Virus record (IMG/VR): IMGVR_UViG_3300034082_001069
Span: 1 to 46,353 of that record
DNA length: 46,353 bases
From: a virus
Strand: one strand, 5' to 3'
Each line of letters starts with the position of its first letter. Position 1 is the stretch's first letter. This document shows positions 24,927 to 33,630 of this stretch, one piece after another. The position numbers and the translations under genes are program-made. The notes beneath the pieces are model-generated. The model worked only from the letters and a program-made list of their open reading frames with translations, made no database searches and was not told where the DNA came from.

Positions 24927-25521
24927 TAAGTGTAAAGAAAAAAAAGAGGTTTGTGAGTTTTATAAACACAGTAAAAATCCAAACATTTATAGAGGTCAAT
25001 GTAAAAAGTGTATGAATGAATCTTCATTTGATTATAATAAAAAAAATGCAAAAATAATTTCTGAAAAGGGAAAACAATTCAGGATAGAAAACCCTGAAAT
25101 TAACAAAGAAAAATGTCGGATATATAAAAAAAATAATCCGGAATATTTTAAAAAATGGGTAGATAAAAATAAAGAACATAGGAAAAAATATATAAATGAG
25201 TATAATTCAGACCCAAAAAATAAAATTAAAAATTCTTTAAGGTCAAGAATAAATCAATTACTTAATAAACAATACAATAATCCTAAAACACTTAATTTAG
25301 TTGGGTGTGATTATGAATTTTTAATGGGATATATTGAGAATAAATTTACTGAAGGTATGTCTTGGGACAATTATGGGTACTATGGGTGGCATTTAGACCA
25401 TATAATACCAGTGTCTTCAGCTAAGACAGAAAAAGATGTTTATAAACTTTATCATTACACAAATCTTCAGCCTCTATGGGCTGAAGATAATTTGAGAAAA
25501 AGTAATAAAATATTAAACTAA
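24907..25521 (+). CDS. HNH homing-type endonuclease (cassette 2)
   Basis: A 204-residue protein with an N-terminal zinc ribbon (CSKC 6-9; CKKC 32-35), a Lys/Asn-rich linker and a C-terminal HNH nuclease with HLDH (162-165), N186 in TNLQPLWAE and D194-N195. It is a diverged paralogue of the 14486-15139 product: the ends are well conserved (ICSKCKE, NKFTEGMSW, HYTNLQPLW) while the linker differs, suggesting different DNA targets. It overlaps the convergent glycosyltransferase gene by four bases. It is probably a free-standing homing endonuclease inserted between TP-protein and glycosyltransferase genes. Confidence 0.85.
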   Translation: MEKKICSKCKEKKEVCEFYKHSKNPNIYRGQCKKCMNESSFDYNKKNAKIISEKGKQFRIENPEINKEKCRIYKKNNPEYFKKWVDKNKEHRKKYINEYNSDPKNKIKNSLRSRINQLLNKQYNNPKTLNLVGCDYEFLMGYIENKFTEGMSWDNYGYYGWHLDHIIPVSSAKTEKDVYKLYHYTNLQPLWAEDNLRKSNKILN

Positions 25522-27194
25522 GATTCTTTTCTTAATTCCGCGGAATAGTGTTCGAATCGATTGTGTTCTATTGGTGTTAACAGTAATAAAGCAGAATTGA
25601 TTTTTCCTTTTATTGTTTCTTGATAAATGTGTGACATCCACGTATTCTCAAAAGGCCTGTCCCATTTTGTTTCTTGAAACATTTTACGATTACCTTCTTT
25701 TGTAAAAAAATGAGTCCAATTACAGTAATAAATTTCACCTGTTGCGTAAGGTAATCCTTTATGTGATTTAATATTTTTAAATTCTGTTAAAGGAGCATTA
25801 GGGTCCAACCCTTGAACCGGTAGTTTTGGTTTATTTGGCCAATTTTTTTGTCTAAAATCTTGTGGTGTATTATACCAACTCCACTGCACACTATTATCAC
25901 CAAAAAATTCACTAAAGTTTAACTTTAATACATCGAAGTTTTCTTTTTGTAATATCTCTAAACATTTTTGGTATAAGTTTGGTGTATAACGATTAAATCC
26001 GTTTCTACAAGTTTCATCCGGTTTATTTTGAAAAAACATATCGTCTTCCGACCAAATTCCAACTTCTAAATCAGAATCATTAAAATGGTCTGAAACAAAT
26101 TGTCTTCCTCCACAAATACCTAAATTAACTTTCTTAATGTGCTCAAAATTATACTCCTCACATAACTCAATATATCTCGGAGTAGTTGATAAATCCGTTG
26201 AGTTATCTAATAAGAATTTTTTAGTTTTGGTAATAAAATCTGAATCATATTCTAACATACTTTTAATTAATGTTTCAAATTGTTTAGGTGAGTTAAATGT
26301 GATTACATAAAGACCAACTTTTGATGTGTCCAAATTATTAACAACAACATCTTTAGATACTTCCGATTTAACCTCAACGGTTGTGTTCTTTAAATCCTCA
26401 AAAAATTTACCCATTAACCCATTATCCTCTATTTCAGAGTAAGTAATTAAATTTGGATACTTATACGTCATAATTGTAAATAATGACTCTTCGGTACCCA
26501 TTAATCCTTGAGATAATGTATCGTTCATTAAACCATAGTAGATACTATTAATTTCTGATATAACATCTTTTTTTCCACCAAAGAAACCTGCTCGAGCAAC
26601 CATATTAACAGGTTTTCCCGCTAATTCACTTAATTCTTGGTATTTGAATCCGTGAATCTCACTATTTGTTTCGTAAGGAAAACAAACAAAATGGAAGTTC
26701 TTAACTAACTTTGGTAATTTATCTAAAACTTTGTCGTGGCTAAAATAACCCGGGTGAATCGTATTTGTTAAACCAGCGTCAATCCAAAACATATATTCTG
26801 AATCAAATTTATCTAAAATCTTTGCATCGTGTAAAAGATACACCTTGGACATTACCAAAGGATTATACATTTCTAATTTAGCTTGTGTAGATTCTGATAA
26901 CCACCCAACTTGGTTAAACCAATCGGGGTTTGTTCTAATTGATTGTATTTTATCGTAAAAATCGTTGTTTTTAAACCAAGATAAATTTCTACGAACAAAT
27001 TGTGTGTTTTCGTTATTTCTATGTTGAGATACAAATTTTTCTAGTTCTTCATCTCCAAAGATTATCATATTCACATCAACTTGTAATAGTTGTTGGAATT
27101 TATCTAAATAATGTTGAAATGAACGAGACCAACCCTCTTGTAGGTCGCCTCTACCTATGTCCCATAATCCTGTTACTAATGTTACCTTATTCAT
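25518..27194 (-). CDS. Two-domain glycosyltransferase (HtrL/WlaTC-like + GT2-like)
   Basis: A 558-residue protein. Residues about 1-280 resemble the bacterial HtrL/WlaTC glycosyltransferase family: MNKVTLVTGLWDIGRGD, a stretch MSKVYLLHDA and the FWIDAG motif (137-141) where Asp probably binds metal and sugar nucleotide. From about residue 300 a second domain begins GLYVITFNSPKQFETLIKSM, with NLGICGGRQ and a SEDD motif, resembling a GT2 (GT-A fold) enzyme. A cytoplasmic bifunctional sugar transferase is likely. It is last in a three-gene glycosyltransferase run and overlaps the upstream gene by eight bases. Acceptor and donor sugars cannot be told from sequence. The neighbouring TP-rich virion proteins are candidate acceptors. 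Confidence 0.75.
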   Translation of the reverse strand: MNKVTLVTGLWDIGRGDLQEGWSRSFQHYLDKFQQLLQVDVNMIIFGDEELEKFVSQHRNNENTQFVRRNLSWFKNNDFYDKIQSIRTNPDWFNQVGWLSESTQAKLEMYNPLVMSKVYLLHDAKILDKFDSEYMFWIDAGLTNTIHPGYFSHDKVLDKLPKLVKNFHFVCFPYETNSEIHGFKYQELSELAGKPVNMVARAGFFGGKKDVISEINSIYYGLMNDTLSQGLMGTEESLFTIMTYKYPNLITYSEIEDNGLMGKFFEDLKNTTVEVKSEVSKDVVVNNLDTSKVGLYVITFNSPKQFETLIKSMLEYDSDFITKTKKFLLDNSTDLSTTPRYIELCEEYNFEHIKKVNLGICGGRQFVSDHFNDSDLEVGIWSEDDMFFQNKPDETCRNGFNRYTPNLYQKCLEILQKENFDVLKLNFSEFFGDNSVQWSWYNTPQDFRQKNWPNKPKLPVQGLDPNAPLTEFKNIKSHKGLPYATGEIYYCNWTHFFTKEGNRKMFQETKWDRPFENTWMSHIYQETIKGKINSALLLLTPIEHNRFEHYSAELRKES

Positions 27195-28827
27195 TTAATT
27201 CTTCTAATATTTTATAAAAGCTTTTATTGTTTTTAACGTGTTCCGCCATATCTGTTCCGGCCATTCTTTCATCCTCGTGCCACCAAGTTTCAAAATAATA
27301 ATCGTGAAATAATTCCGGGTGATTTCTAAACATTAATGTCATAATATCTTCTTCGTGATATAATCGGTTATCGTATTCGGTAACTTTATAAACATATCCT
27401 TTAAATAATTGAACAATTCTTTCCCACAATTCTTTTCTACCACCGAACATACCTCCAATAATATGAATACTTCGATTGTATTCGATAAAATGTATTGGAT
27501 TTACGGTTCCCGACCAAAAATTTCGCTCGTTTTCTTTTCCAATAAGGGTAAATTTATCTCCGGTATTTTTAATTAAATTATTTAAAAACACATTATTAAA
27601 TAAAGGACTTTCATAATAACCTTGGTTATGTGGGCCTGTTAAAGAGAGGTATTTATTTGGTATTAATCCACAATGGGATAATCCTGCATCAATCCAAAAA
27701 TAATAATCATATGTTTTATCTTCAGTTAAAAACCATAAGAATTTCATATATTGAATTTCGATACATCTATCACCTCGTTTAATTCCCTCAACATCTTTAT
27801 ATTTGTTAATAATTTCAGAAAACTCATTATTAAACAGATTAAATTTAACTATCTGTAATTTTTCGTTACTAATGTTATTCTCTATATAAAAAAACTTAAC
27901 TAAATCATCAAATTCCTCATCTGAGGTGTAACAAATGAAATCAGCGTTAGTCATTTTTAATATGGATAATAAACTCCATCTATAATGTCCGTGACGATTA
28001 GGTCTTCCACCTAATTCGGTACCATATAGATTAGCGTAAATGGCTGTAATAAATTTAACCTTATGTTCGGTCTTAACTTCTAATAATTGTAATTTTGACT
28101 CTATAATCTCACTAATAACGGTAATTGGTTTTTCTATTATTTTTTTTTCTTTTTCACATTGATTAATGTCGTAATAAAAGGCACTAATTTTGTTTTGGGT
28201 ATATAAATTCCAATTATATGTGATAAGATAATGATTATTATCGTTTGTATTATTAATGTCTGAAAAACCATTTTTTTGTGTGACTAACGGTATTGAAGGT
28301 GCGTAACAATTTAATTGATTGTATATGTCCTCATAAAAAAATTGGTCGATAGCTTTTTGGTTATTAACTTTCCACTCAAGTATTTTTTTGGCAAACTTTT
28401 TATTAGTAATGTAACAAACGGTGTTATAAATCCCTCTATGGTGAGGTTCTTGTTCTGGTAATTTAGATAAATTTAATAAATTATCTGAAAAATTATTTAC
28501 AGGGCAATTTATACTTGGACCTAAATGAAAAAAATCCCAATCAAGATTAGATAATTCGTTTAAAGATTTTTCTAATTGATTTTTAGTATAAGGCATAAAA
28601 AAAGAATCATCCTCAAAAACCATAATATATTCATCATCGGTTTTTAAAAAATCCTCAATAATTTTTTGATGAGATAAAGCACATCCGACATATCCACCAC
28701 CATCAATTGCTTCAAACACCTCGTAATCCCAACCCATATAGTTCATTTCTTGATTGAATTGTTCTAATCTATCAGGTCTTCGTTTAAGGTTTATTACAAC
28801 TTTTCTAACATCATTAATTTTAAACAT
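27187..28827 (-). CDS. Two-domain glycosyltransferase (GT25-like + HtrL/WlaTC-like)
   Basis: A 546-residue protein. The N-terminal ~210 residues match GT25 (LPS/collagen beta-galactosyltransferase type): VVINLKRRPDRLEQF (10-24), a VGCALSHQKIIEDFL segment (47-61) and VFEDDSFF with E72-D73-D74. The C-terminal ~300 residues are HtrL/WlaTC-like, with FWIDAG (about 374-379) and GGMFGGRKELWERI. Two different transferase domains in one chain suggest two successive sugar additions. The order of domains is the reverse of its neighbour, which has HtrL first. Stops and starts are packed: one base gap to 28828 and eight-base overlap with 27194. Which sugars are added is not visible. Confidence 0.75.
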   Translation of the reverse strand: MFKINDVRKVVINLKRRPDRLEQFNQEMNYMGWDYEVFEAIDGGGYVGCALSHQKIIEDFLKTDDEYIMVFEDDSFFMPYTKNQLEKSLNELSNLDWDFFHLGPSINCPVNNFSDNLLNLSKLPEQEPHHRGIYNTVCYITNKKFAKKILEWKVNNQKAIDQFFYEDIYNQLNCYAPSIPLVTQKNGFSDINNTNDNNHYLITYNWNLYTQNKISAFYYDINQCEKEKKIIEKPITVISEIIESKLQLLEVKTEHKVKFITAIYANLYGTELGGRPNRHGHYRWSLLSILKMTNADFICYTSDEEFDDLVKFFYIENNISNEKLQIVKFNLFNNEFSEIINKYKDVEGIKRGDRCIEIQYMKFLWFLTEDKTYDYYFWIDAGLSHCGLIPNKYLSLTGPHNQGYYESPLFNNVFLNNLIKNTGDKFTLIGKENERNFWSGTVNPIHFIEYNRSIHIIGGMFGGRKELWERIVQLFKGYVYKVTEYDNRLYHEEDIMTLMFRNHPELFHDYYFETWWHEDERMAGTDMAEHVKNNKSFYKILEELNE

Positions 28828-30078
28828 TTATAAATTTCCCGTTATTCTATCACACCAACCTTTTGACTTACTAAACGGCCAAACAACCCAGTATTTTGGT
28901 TTATGAACGGTTTGAAATTCTCTCCAAACTTTACAATACCCATCAGGGTCTCTTAACATATTGTTAATTTCGTTGATATCGGCATCTTTTCTAAAGAGAG
29001 TTTCATCGTTTTCATCGTGGAAAGCAACAACCCAAAAGTCGTAATCCTTTTCCGGAACTTGAGAAAATCCAATATCGATACAATGTTTGAAGATACTCGC
29101 ATAACTTGCCAACCACTCTTCTTCAGTTTCAAAAACTTGGGGGTTTGGGGGATAATGTTTATCTAATGTGTATTGTTGAACGGCTCTATTTGAAAACTTA
29201 AGACCTGAATATATTTCATAATCTTTAAGGGTTCTTTCGGTACCAAATCCGTATTTACCAAATTCTTCGGGATTATAAACTTCACCATCCATCGAGAATA
29301 GTTTTCTATTTTTTGAATGTGCGGATTCATTTTTCTTACCCCACTCTTTGTCATCATCCCAAGATTTAACTCTATCTTTTCTCGTGTATTCGTGCCAAAT
29401 TAATGTTTTGTGTGGATGGAATAGGTCGTATCCGTGAGTGTAAGCTCTAACACCTACAGATATTTCCTCACCATGAAAGTAGAATTCATTATCGTGTTGA
29501 ACTTCTTCACTAAATTGTCCTAATGTGAAACAAAAATGTGCTGAATAGAATCTTGCCGGAACTGGTTCTGTTAATGTTTGCCAACCGGGGATTGTTTCAG
29601 GTAGGAAAAACACGGCTCCTTCCGGAATAAATCTATCAAAAGCCATCCTCCAAGGTTCTTGGACTCTTCCTTCCGGGTCATTATCCGGGTCGAACGAAGA
29701 AACATATCCCGTTAATAAAGGTTTCTTAAATCCTTTCTTTTGGAGTTGTTTAATCATTTTAATTAATTCGACATCCCAATTCGGAGCAAACCTCATATGG
29801 GAATCTATTTGTAGTGTGTAGGTTTCACCACTATATCTTTGTTGTAGTAAATTTCTTGCCCAACAAGCTCCTTTAGAATCGGAATATAAAACATTCTCAA
29901 TTTTAAATCTTTTGTCCTTTTGATATTCGTCAATATTAAATTCATCATCAGGGTGGTGTTGATTACAAATGCCAAATACCAAATTCTTAGGGTATTTAGC
30001 GTTCTTAATACAATCCTTAATTGTTATGTTAAGTTGGGGGTCGCGATAAGCGGCAATTTGTATAAAAATCTTATTCAT
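28828..30078 (-). CDS. GlcNAc-transferase family protein (GT60-like)
   Basis: A 416-residue protein. The start MNKIFIQIAAYRDPQLNITI, followed by FGICNQHHPDD, KGACWARNLLQQRYSGE and the TLQIDSHMRFAPNWD segment, is the signature of the GlcNAc transferase family typified by Skp1 GlcNAc-transferase (CAZy GT60; Pfam GlcNAc). The DxH at D92-S93-H94 is the metal/sugar-nucleotide site. Known relatives transfer GlcNAc from UDP-GlcNAc to hydroxyproline of Skp1 in Dictyostelium, or to threonine of Trypanosoma mucins. That makes the TP-rich proteins encoded on both sides the obvious acceptor candidates. First in the three-gene run; the next gene starts directly after its stop. No signal peptide; predicted cytoplasmic. 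Confidence 0.8.
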   Translation of the reverse strand: MNKIFIQIAAYRDPQLNITIKDCIKNAKYPKNLVFGICNQHHPDDEFNIDEYQKDKRFKIENVLYSDSKGACWARNLLQQRYSGETYTLQIDSHMRFAPNWDVELIKMIKQLQKKGFKKPLLTGYVSSFDPDNDPEGRVQEPWRMAFDRFIPEGAVFFLPETIPGWQTLTEPVPARFYSAHFCFTLGQFSEEVQHDNEFYFHGEEISVGVRAYTHGYDLFHPHKTLIWHEYTRKDRVKSWDDDKEWGKKNESAHSKNRKLFSMDGEVYNPEEFGKYGFGTERTLKDYEIYSGLKFSNRAVQQYTLDKHYPPNPQVFETEEEWLASYASIFKHCIDIGFSQVPEKDYDFWVVAFHDENDETLFRKDADINEINNMLRDPDGYCKVWREFQTVHKPKYWVVWPFSKSKGWCDRITGNL

Positions 30079-30155
30079 CTTTTTTATTTTAAATTAATAA
30101 TAATAACTTAAAATAAAAGATAAATAATTTTATTTAATTAGTGTTATCGTTCTCC

Positions 30156-30794
30156 TTAAAATATTTTAGTTAATGTAAAATTTCTTGAAAATATTTGATT
30201 TCCCACATTAGCGGTATTCCATTGGACATTCACTGATAATGTGTTGATTATTGTGGTGTCAAATGTCGTATTATTAATCTCACTTAACGGATATCCTTCA
30301 TAGGTAATACTAGCATCTTTAAGGTAGGAGAATAGTCCGCCGGATGATATTGAAGCAACTGTGGTTCCTCCGATTTTTCTTATCGTGAAATATAGTGTTA
30401 ATAACCAAGGCCTTGAGGTTGAGGTGTCCAAATCTATTACTCCTGTATCAATGAGTAATGCCCCACCAGTTGTTCTAACGTGAATGTTGATTGTTGCGGT
30501 GTTAATACAAGACAAAATACCATCGAATGATACTTGAAACGAATCACCAACACTAAACCCATTTGCTGGGACTGTTAATGTTCCAACACCCGGACCTATT
30601 ATACTCGTTTCAACAGTGGTTGCTGATACCGTAGCACTATCACCTGTTTGGGAATACAGACCATAAGCAGTTGTTAATGGTGATAACACTGTTTTCTTAA
30701 CTTTGTATGTTGTACCTGACTGTTCAACAACGAATTCCGCATTTGAAGTCATGGCGGTTAATTCGGGTAGTGATGATATTGGTAAATCTGGCAT
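30156..30794 (-). CDS. Fibre or appendage protein, small
   Basis: A 212-residue protein. The N-terminus PISSLPELTAMTSNAEFVVE followed by QSGTTYKVKK is a form often seen at the head of phage fibre and appendage proteins, where a short ISxLxE-type segment anchors to the virion. The rest is beta-rich (VGTLTVPANGFSVGDSFQV and YFTIRKIGGTTVASISSGG) and could be a C1q/TNF-like or decoration domain. No catalytic motif. A palindromic TATTTATAAATA lies before its start. It sits between the glycosyltransferases and the second TP protein. I do not recognise the exact family. Confidence 0.6.
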   Translation of the reverse strand: MPDLPISSLPELTAMTSNAEFVVEQSGTTYKVKKTVLSPLTTAYGLYSQTGDSATVSATTVETSIIGPGVGTLTVPANGFSVGDSFQVSFDGILSCINTATINIHVRTTGGALLIDTGVIDLDTSTSRPWLLTLYFTIRKIGGTTVASISSGGLFSYLKDASITYEGYPLSEINNTTFDTTIINTLSVNVQWNTANVGNQIFSRNFTLTKIF

Positions 30795-30800
30795 ATTTTT

Positions 30801-30812
30801 TATTTATAAATA
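30801..30812. promoter_or_regulatory. TATTTATAAATA palindrome before 30156-30794 gene
   Basis: A perfect 12-bp palindrome (TATTTATAAATA) seven bases before the ATG at 30794. The same palindrome occurs before the tape-measure gene. Confidence 0.35.
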
Positions 30813-30814
30813 GT

Positions 30815-31978
30815 TTATGTTATAATAAGTTTTGAACCATCCGCTTGTAAAACATAAAATCCGTTGGCTTGTTCTAAATAATATATTGGTGTTCTAGTTG
30901 GGGTTGGTGTGATAGTTGGGGTCACAGTTTTAGTTGGTGTAACAGTATTAGTCGGGGTTAATGTTGGGGTTACACTAGGTGTTGGGGTTACGGTATTAGT
31001 CGGGGTTAATGTTGGGGTTACTGTTGGGGTTTGTGTTCGAGTTACCGTAGGTGTGACTGTATTGGTCGGTGTTATTGTTGGTGTTAATGTCGGAGTTACA
31101 CTTGGTGTTGGTGTATTTGTCGGAGTTTTTGTTGGAGTTTGTGTTGGAGTTTGTGTTGGAGGGTTAAGAGGGTCAATTATATCGACAGATAACAAATCAC
31201 TACCACCAATACTTTGTGTTAAATAATAAACTTCCGTATATGGGGGTATTCCTGTATAACCACTCGATAATATACTATTAACATAAACATTAATTGCGTA
31301 GTTTGAACCACCCGTAATTGAAAAGGACATATAATCACCAATAGAATTTGTTGACAGATATCCGTTTCCTGTGTGACCACTAGATAATGGATACACAATA
31401 TTAAACGTTGAAATAAAACTTGTTGTTATACCTGTTAACATGGAACCATCAGTGTCGTAATTGGTCACCCTAAAGTTTCTAAATTGTGTTGGTGTTGGTG
31501 TTGGAGTTGGTAATATACAAGTGTTGTCAACACAAGGTAATCCCATCGAATATATTACATCACCCGATACCATCGGTGATTTACCACAAACATATAATGT
31601 GGTTCCCGAATTTATTTTAAAATCAATACTTAGATTCTCACAATCAATATAACTAAATCCTTGGGTTGTTACCCCAATATTTGTAAATGTTATACAATTA
31701 CATGAGATATTTGTTGGGGTTATTGTCGGAGTTGGTGTTAATGTCGGTGTTGGTGTCGGTGTAATACAGTAATATGGTTGAAACATTTCACAACCAGCAG
31801 AATCCGTTATTACAACCAATAATTCTTCCGTTCCCAATAATTCTGTTGGTATATCAACCGTTATTGGTATAGATACAACACCTGTTGCAACAACATAACA
31901 ATATGTCTTGGTTATATCACATATTGTTATACTGTACGGGGAATGTCCGGTTAAACTACTAACTTCAACTACTTGCAT
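30815..31978 (-). CDS. Second Thr-Pro-rich appendage protein
   Basis: A 387-residue protein. Two short TP linkers near residues 77-91 and 160-166 separate small Cys-bearing beta modules. A long C-terminal block of roughly 90 residues is almost entirely [12 protein letters not shown] repeats. It ends with a compact [20 protein letters not shown] tail, which may be a folded tip or a glycan-capped end. Very similar in build to the 974-residue TP protein at 21751-24675, and separated from it by the glycosyltransferase cluster. The TP block is the clearest mucin-like region of the window. No signal peptide or enzyme motif. Function in adhesion or as a glycan carrier is inferred. Confidence 0.75.
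   Translation of the reverse strand: MQVVEVSSLTGHSPYSITICDITKTYCYVVATGVVSIPITVDIPTELLGTEELLVVITDSAGCEMFQPYYCITPTPTPTLTPTPTITPTNISCNCITFTNIGVTTQGFSYIDCENLSIDFKINSGTTLYVCGKSPMVSGDVIYSMGLPCVDNTCILPTPTPTPTQFRNFRVTNYDTDGSMLTGITTSFISTFNIVYPLSSGHTGNGYLSTNSIGDYMSFSITGGSNYAINVYVNSILSSGYTGIPPYTEVYYLTQSIGGSDLLSVDIIDPLNPPTQTPTQTPTKTPTNTPTPSVTPTLTPTITPTNTVTPTVTRTQTPTVTPTLTPTNTVTPTPSVTPTLTPTNTVTPTKTVTPTITPTPTRTPIYYLEQANGFYVLQADGSKLIIT
30888..31163. repeat. Long GTTGGGGT/GTTGGTGT repeat (TP block)
   Basis: About 270 bases of GTNGGNGTTA-type imperfect repeats encode the C-terminal TP block. Longer blocks TTAGTCGGGGTTAATGTTGG occur twice, which would permit unequal recombination and length variation. Confidence 0.85.
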
Positions 31979-31981
31979 TAA

Positions 31982-32344
31982 TTAAAATGGTAATGGTAAC
32001 GTGATAACTGGGGGGTTTAAAATTAAATTGATTCTATCCTCAATAGTTTTTTTCATCGAAGATAATTGTGTTTCTTTAATTTCTGTTTGACCTTCTTCTA
32101 AAGGTATTTCCTGAGAATATATTGATTCTAACCAACCACTAACTTGTTCAAAAGTTAAATTGGTGTAATCAACAAAATTAATTGGGTTTGGTTGCCCTAC
32201 AGGTATTACTCCATATATCTCAGATGTTATACCATCTTCAGTTGTTCCTTTATATCTCCAATGTACTGCACTTACAACATTTGTTAATTCATCTAATGAT
32301 GGTGTACAGTCCATACTGCTAATAATCCATTCGTATTGTATCAT
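31982..32344 (-). CDS. Small phage appendage-associated protein (DUF-type)
   Basis: A 120-residue protein of a type often found next to phage fibre genes: MIQYEWIISSMDCTPSLDEL, then VVSAVHWRYKGTTEDGITSE and INFVDYTNLTFEQVSGWLES with a C-terminal helix and Pro-rich end. The Tyr-Glu-Trp start, a Val-His-Trp strand, and a Tyr-x-x-Leu-Thr-x-x-x-x-x-x-Trp segment look like a known uncharacterised phage family (I believe DUF7936-like). Its role is unknown; small tail or fibre accessory protein is likely. It lies four bases from the TP protein and has a promoter-like ATATTTATATT motif upstream. Confidence 0.6.
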   Translation of the reverse strand: MIQYEWIISSMDCTPSLDELTNVVSAVHWRYKGTTEDGITSEIYGVIPVGQPNPINFVDYTNLTFEQVSGWLESIYSQEIPLEEGQTEIKETQLSSMKKTIEDRINLILNPPVITLPLPF

Positions 32345-32360
32345 AATTATTTGTTATTTT

Positions 32361-32371
32361 AATATAAATAT
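32361..32371 (-). promoter_or_regulatory. ATATTTATATT motif before 31982-32344 gene
   Basis: ATATTTATATTAAAATAAC on the minus strand lies about 16 bases before the ATG at 32344. Confidence 0.3.
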
Positions 32372-32382
32372 GTGGAATATTA

Positions 32383-33630
32383 TTATAATTTAAATTTTGA
32401 TTTTGTTGCGTTATAATTTTGTAATACTTCTGATGATGAGAGTGCTCTGTTGTATATTGAAACTTGGGGTATGTTACCTGTAAAGTTTTGAGTACCGATT
32501 GAACCACCATAACTACCTATAGCAAAATTAGTTGTGGTTCCTGAAGCAGTATATGATGTTGTAACACCTAATTGAATACCGTTAAAATAACCACTAACAC
32601 TAGTATTTGTCCAAGTCATAGTAAGATTATACCACGCATTTAATGGTAAATTACCTGTACCAAAACCAATAGCAGGATTTCCTCTAAGTAAACTAAATGC
32701 ACCTGAAGTACTATGAGTTATATAGAATCTATCAGAGTTAGTACCAATTGTTGAAACAATATATGCTGATAAACCTGGTAATGGAACACCTGTTGGATAA
32801 CACCAAACATTAATTGTACCTCCCGAATCCTTTAAGATTGTACTATCAACTCGTGTGTAACCACTAGTGGTTGGGTTAAAAACAAGGCTTCCCCCATTTG
32901 AATAGTTATATGTTAATCCACTTGTTAATGTTCCGTTATTACCCCCTTTTGATATATCAGTCCATGTTGGTATTCTTGATACAGGAACCGTTGTTGTTGG
33001 TATGTAGGTTGTTGCAACTGAACCTACTTCTAATTGACCTCCCCAAAGATAAATACCTGAAGTACCATCACCATTATATGAGAATCCAAGATTCGTTGGT
33101 GATATACAAAACGCCCCACCAAAAGCACTATAAATAGTACCTTGTTTTAATCTTGTAATACTACACCTATACCACCCATTACCAGCATTTGATATCGCAG
33201 CCGTTATTCCTGTTCCGACTGACCCTAACACCCCATTTATTAAATCAAAATACGCTGTTATATAATTAGGGTCTTCACTAGCTGTTTGTATTGCTAACCA
33301 AGTTCTTTCTACAGCCTTTGCATAGATGCTAACAGTATAGGTAGTTCCAGTACCTGAAATTGTTGAGGATTTAGCAGTAAAATGAGTTACTCCTGTTGTC
33401 GTATCCTCAATTAATTTCTGAGCTGTGTAAGTACCATCAGGTGCTGTGGTTGCCGATGTAGTTCCTGTTATTGTAGCCCTTACTTTACTCCAAGACACAG
33501 TACTAATATCTTGACTATAGGTAAATAAATTCTGACTTGGAACATCAGCCAATGATTTTGTATTGGAAGCGTCCAAATACATAACCAATCCATCTCTAAC
33601 AATATTTACTCCTCCTCCTACTGTACTCAT
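32383..33630 (-). CDS. LamG-type fibre protein A
   Basis: A 415-residue protein, last of three tandem paralogues. It begins with a short anchor-like region and DGLVMYLDASNTKSLADVPS. Residues about 25-210 look like a carbohydrate-binding beta domain (WSKVRATITG, GIYLWGGQLEVGS). Residues about 230-415 resemble a concanavalin-like LamG domain: NGGSLVF, NVWCYP, NAWYNLTMTW, GYFNG and the final QVSIYNRALSSSEVLQNYNA. Such folds bind glycans and are common in phage tail fibres, so receptor binding is likely. ATGA-type overlap of four bases with the upstream copy indicates translational coupling. Whether it forms trimers is not visible. Confidence 0.7.
   Translation of the reverse strand: MSTVGGGVNIVRDGLVMYLDASNTKSLADVPSQNLFTYSQDISTVSWSKVRATITGTTSATTAPDGTYTAQKLIEDTTTGVTHFTAKSSTISGTGTTYTVSIYAKAVERTWLAIQTASEDPNYITAYFDLINGVLGSVGTGITAAISNAGNGWYRCSITRLKQGTIYSAFGGAFCISPTNLGFSYNGDGTSGIYLWGGQLEVGSVATTYIPTTTVPVSRIPTWTDISKGGNNGTLTSGLTYNYSNGGSLVFNPTTSGYTRVDSTILKDSGGTINVWCYPTGVPLPGLSAYIVSTIGTNSDRFYITHSTSGAFSLLRGNPAIGFGTGNLPLNAWYNLTMTWTNTSVSGYFNGIQLGVTTSYTASGTTTNFAIGSYGGSIGTQNFTGNIPQVSIYNRALSSSEVLQNYNATKSKFKL

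Noticed and set aside
30909-31226. Val-Gly-rich open frame on the plus strand across the TP block
   Set aside because: It is the antisense shadow of the TPT repeats. It has no independent start context, and its composition follows from the repeat.
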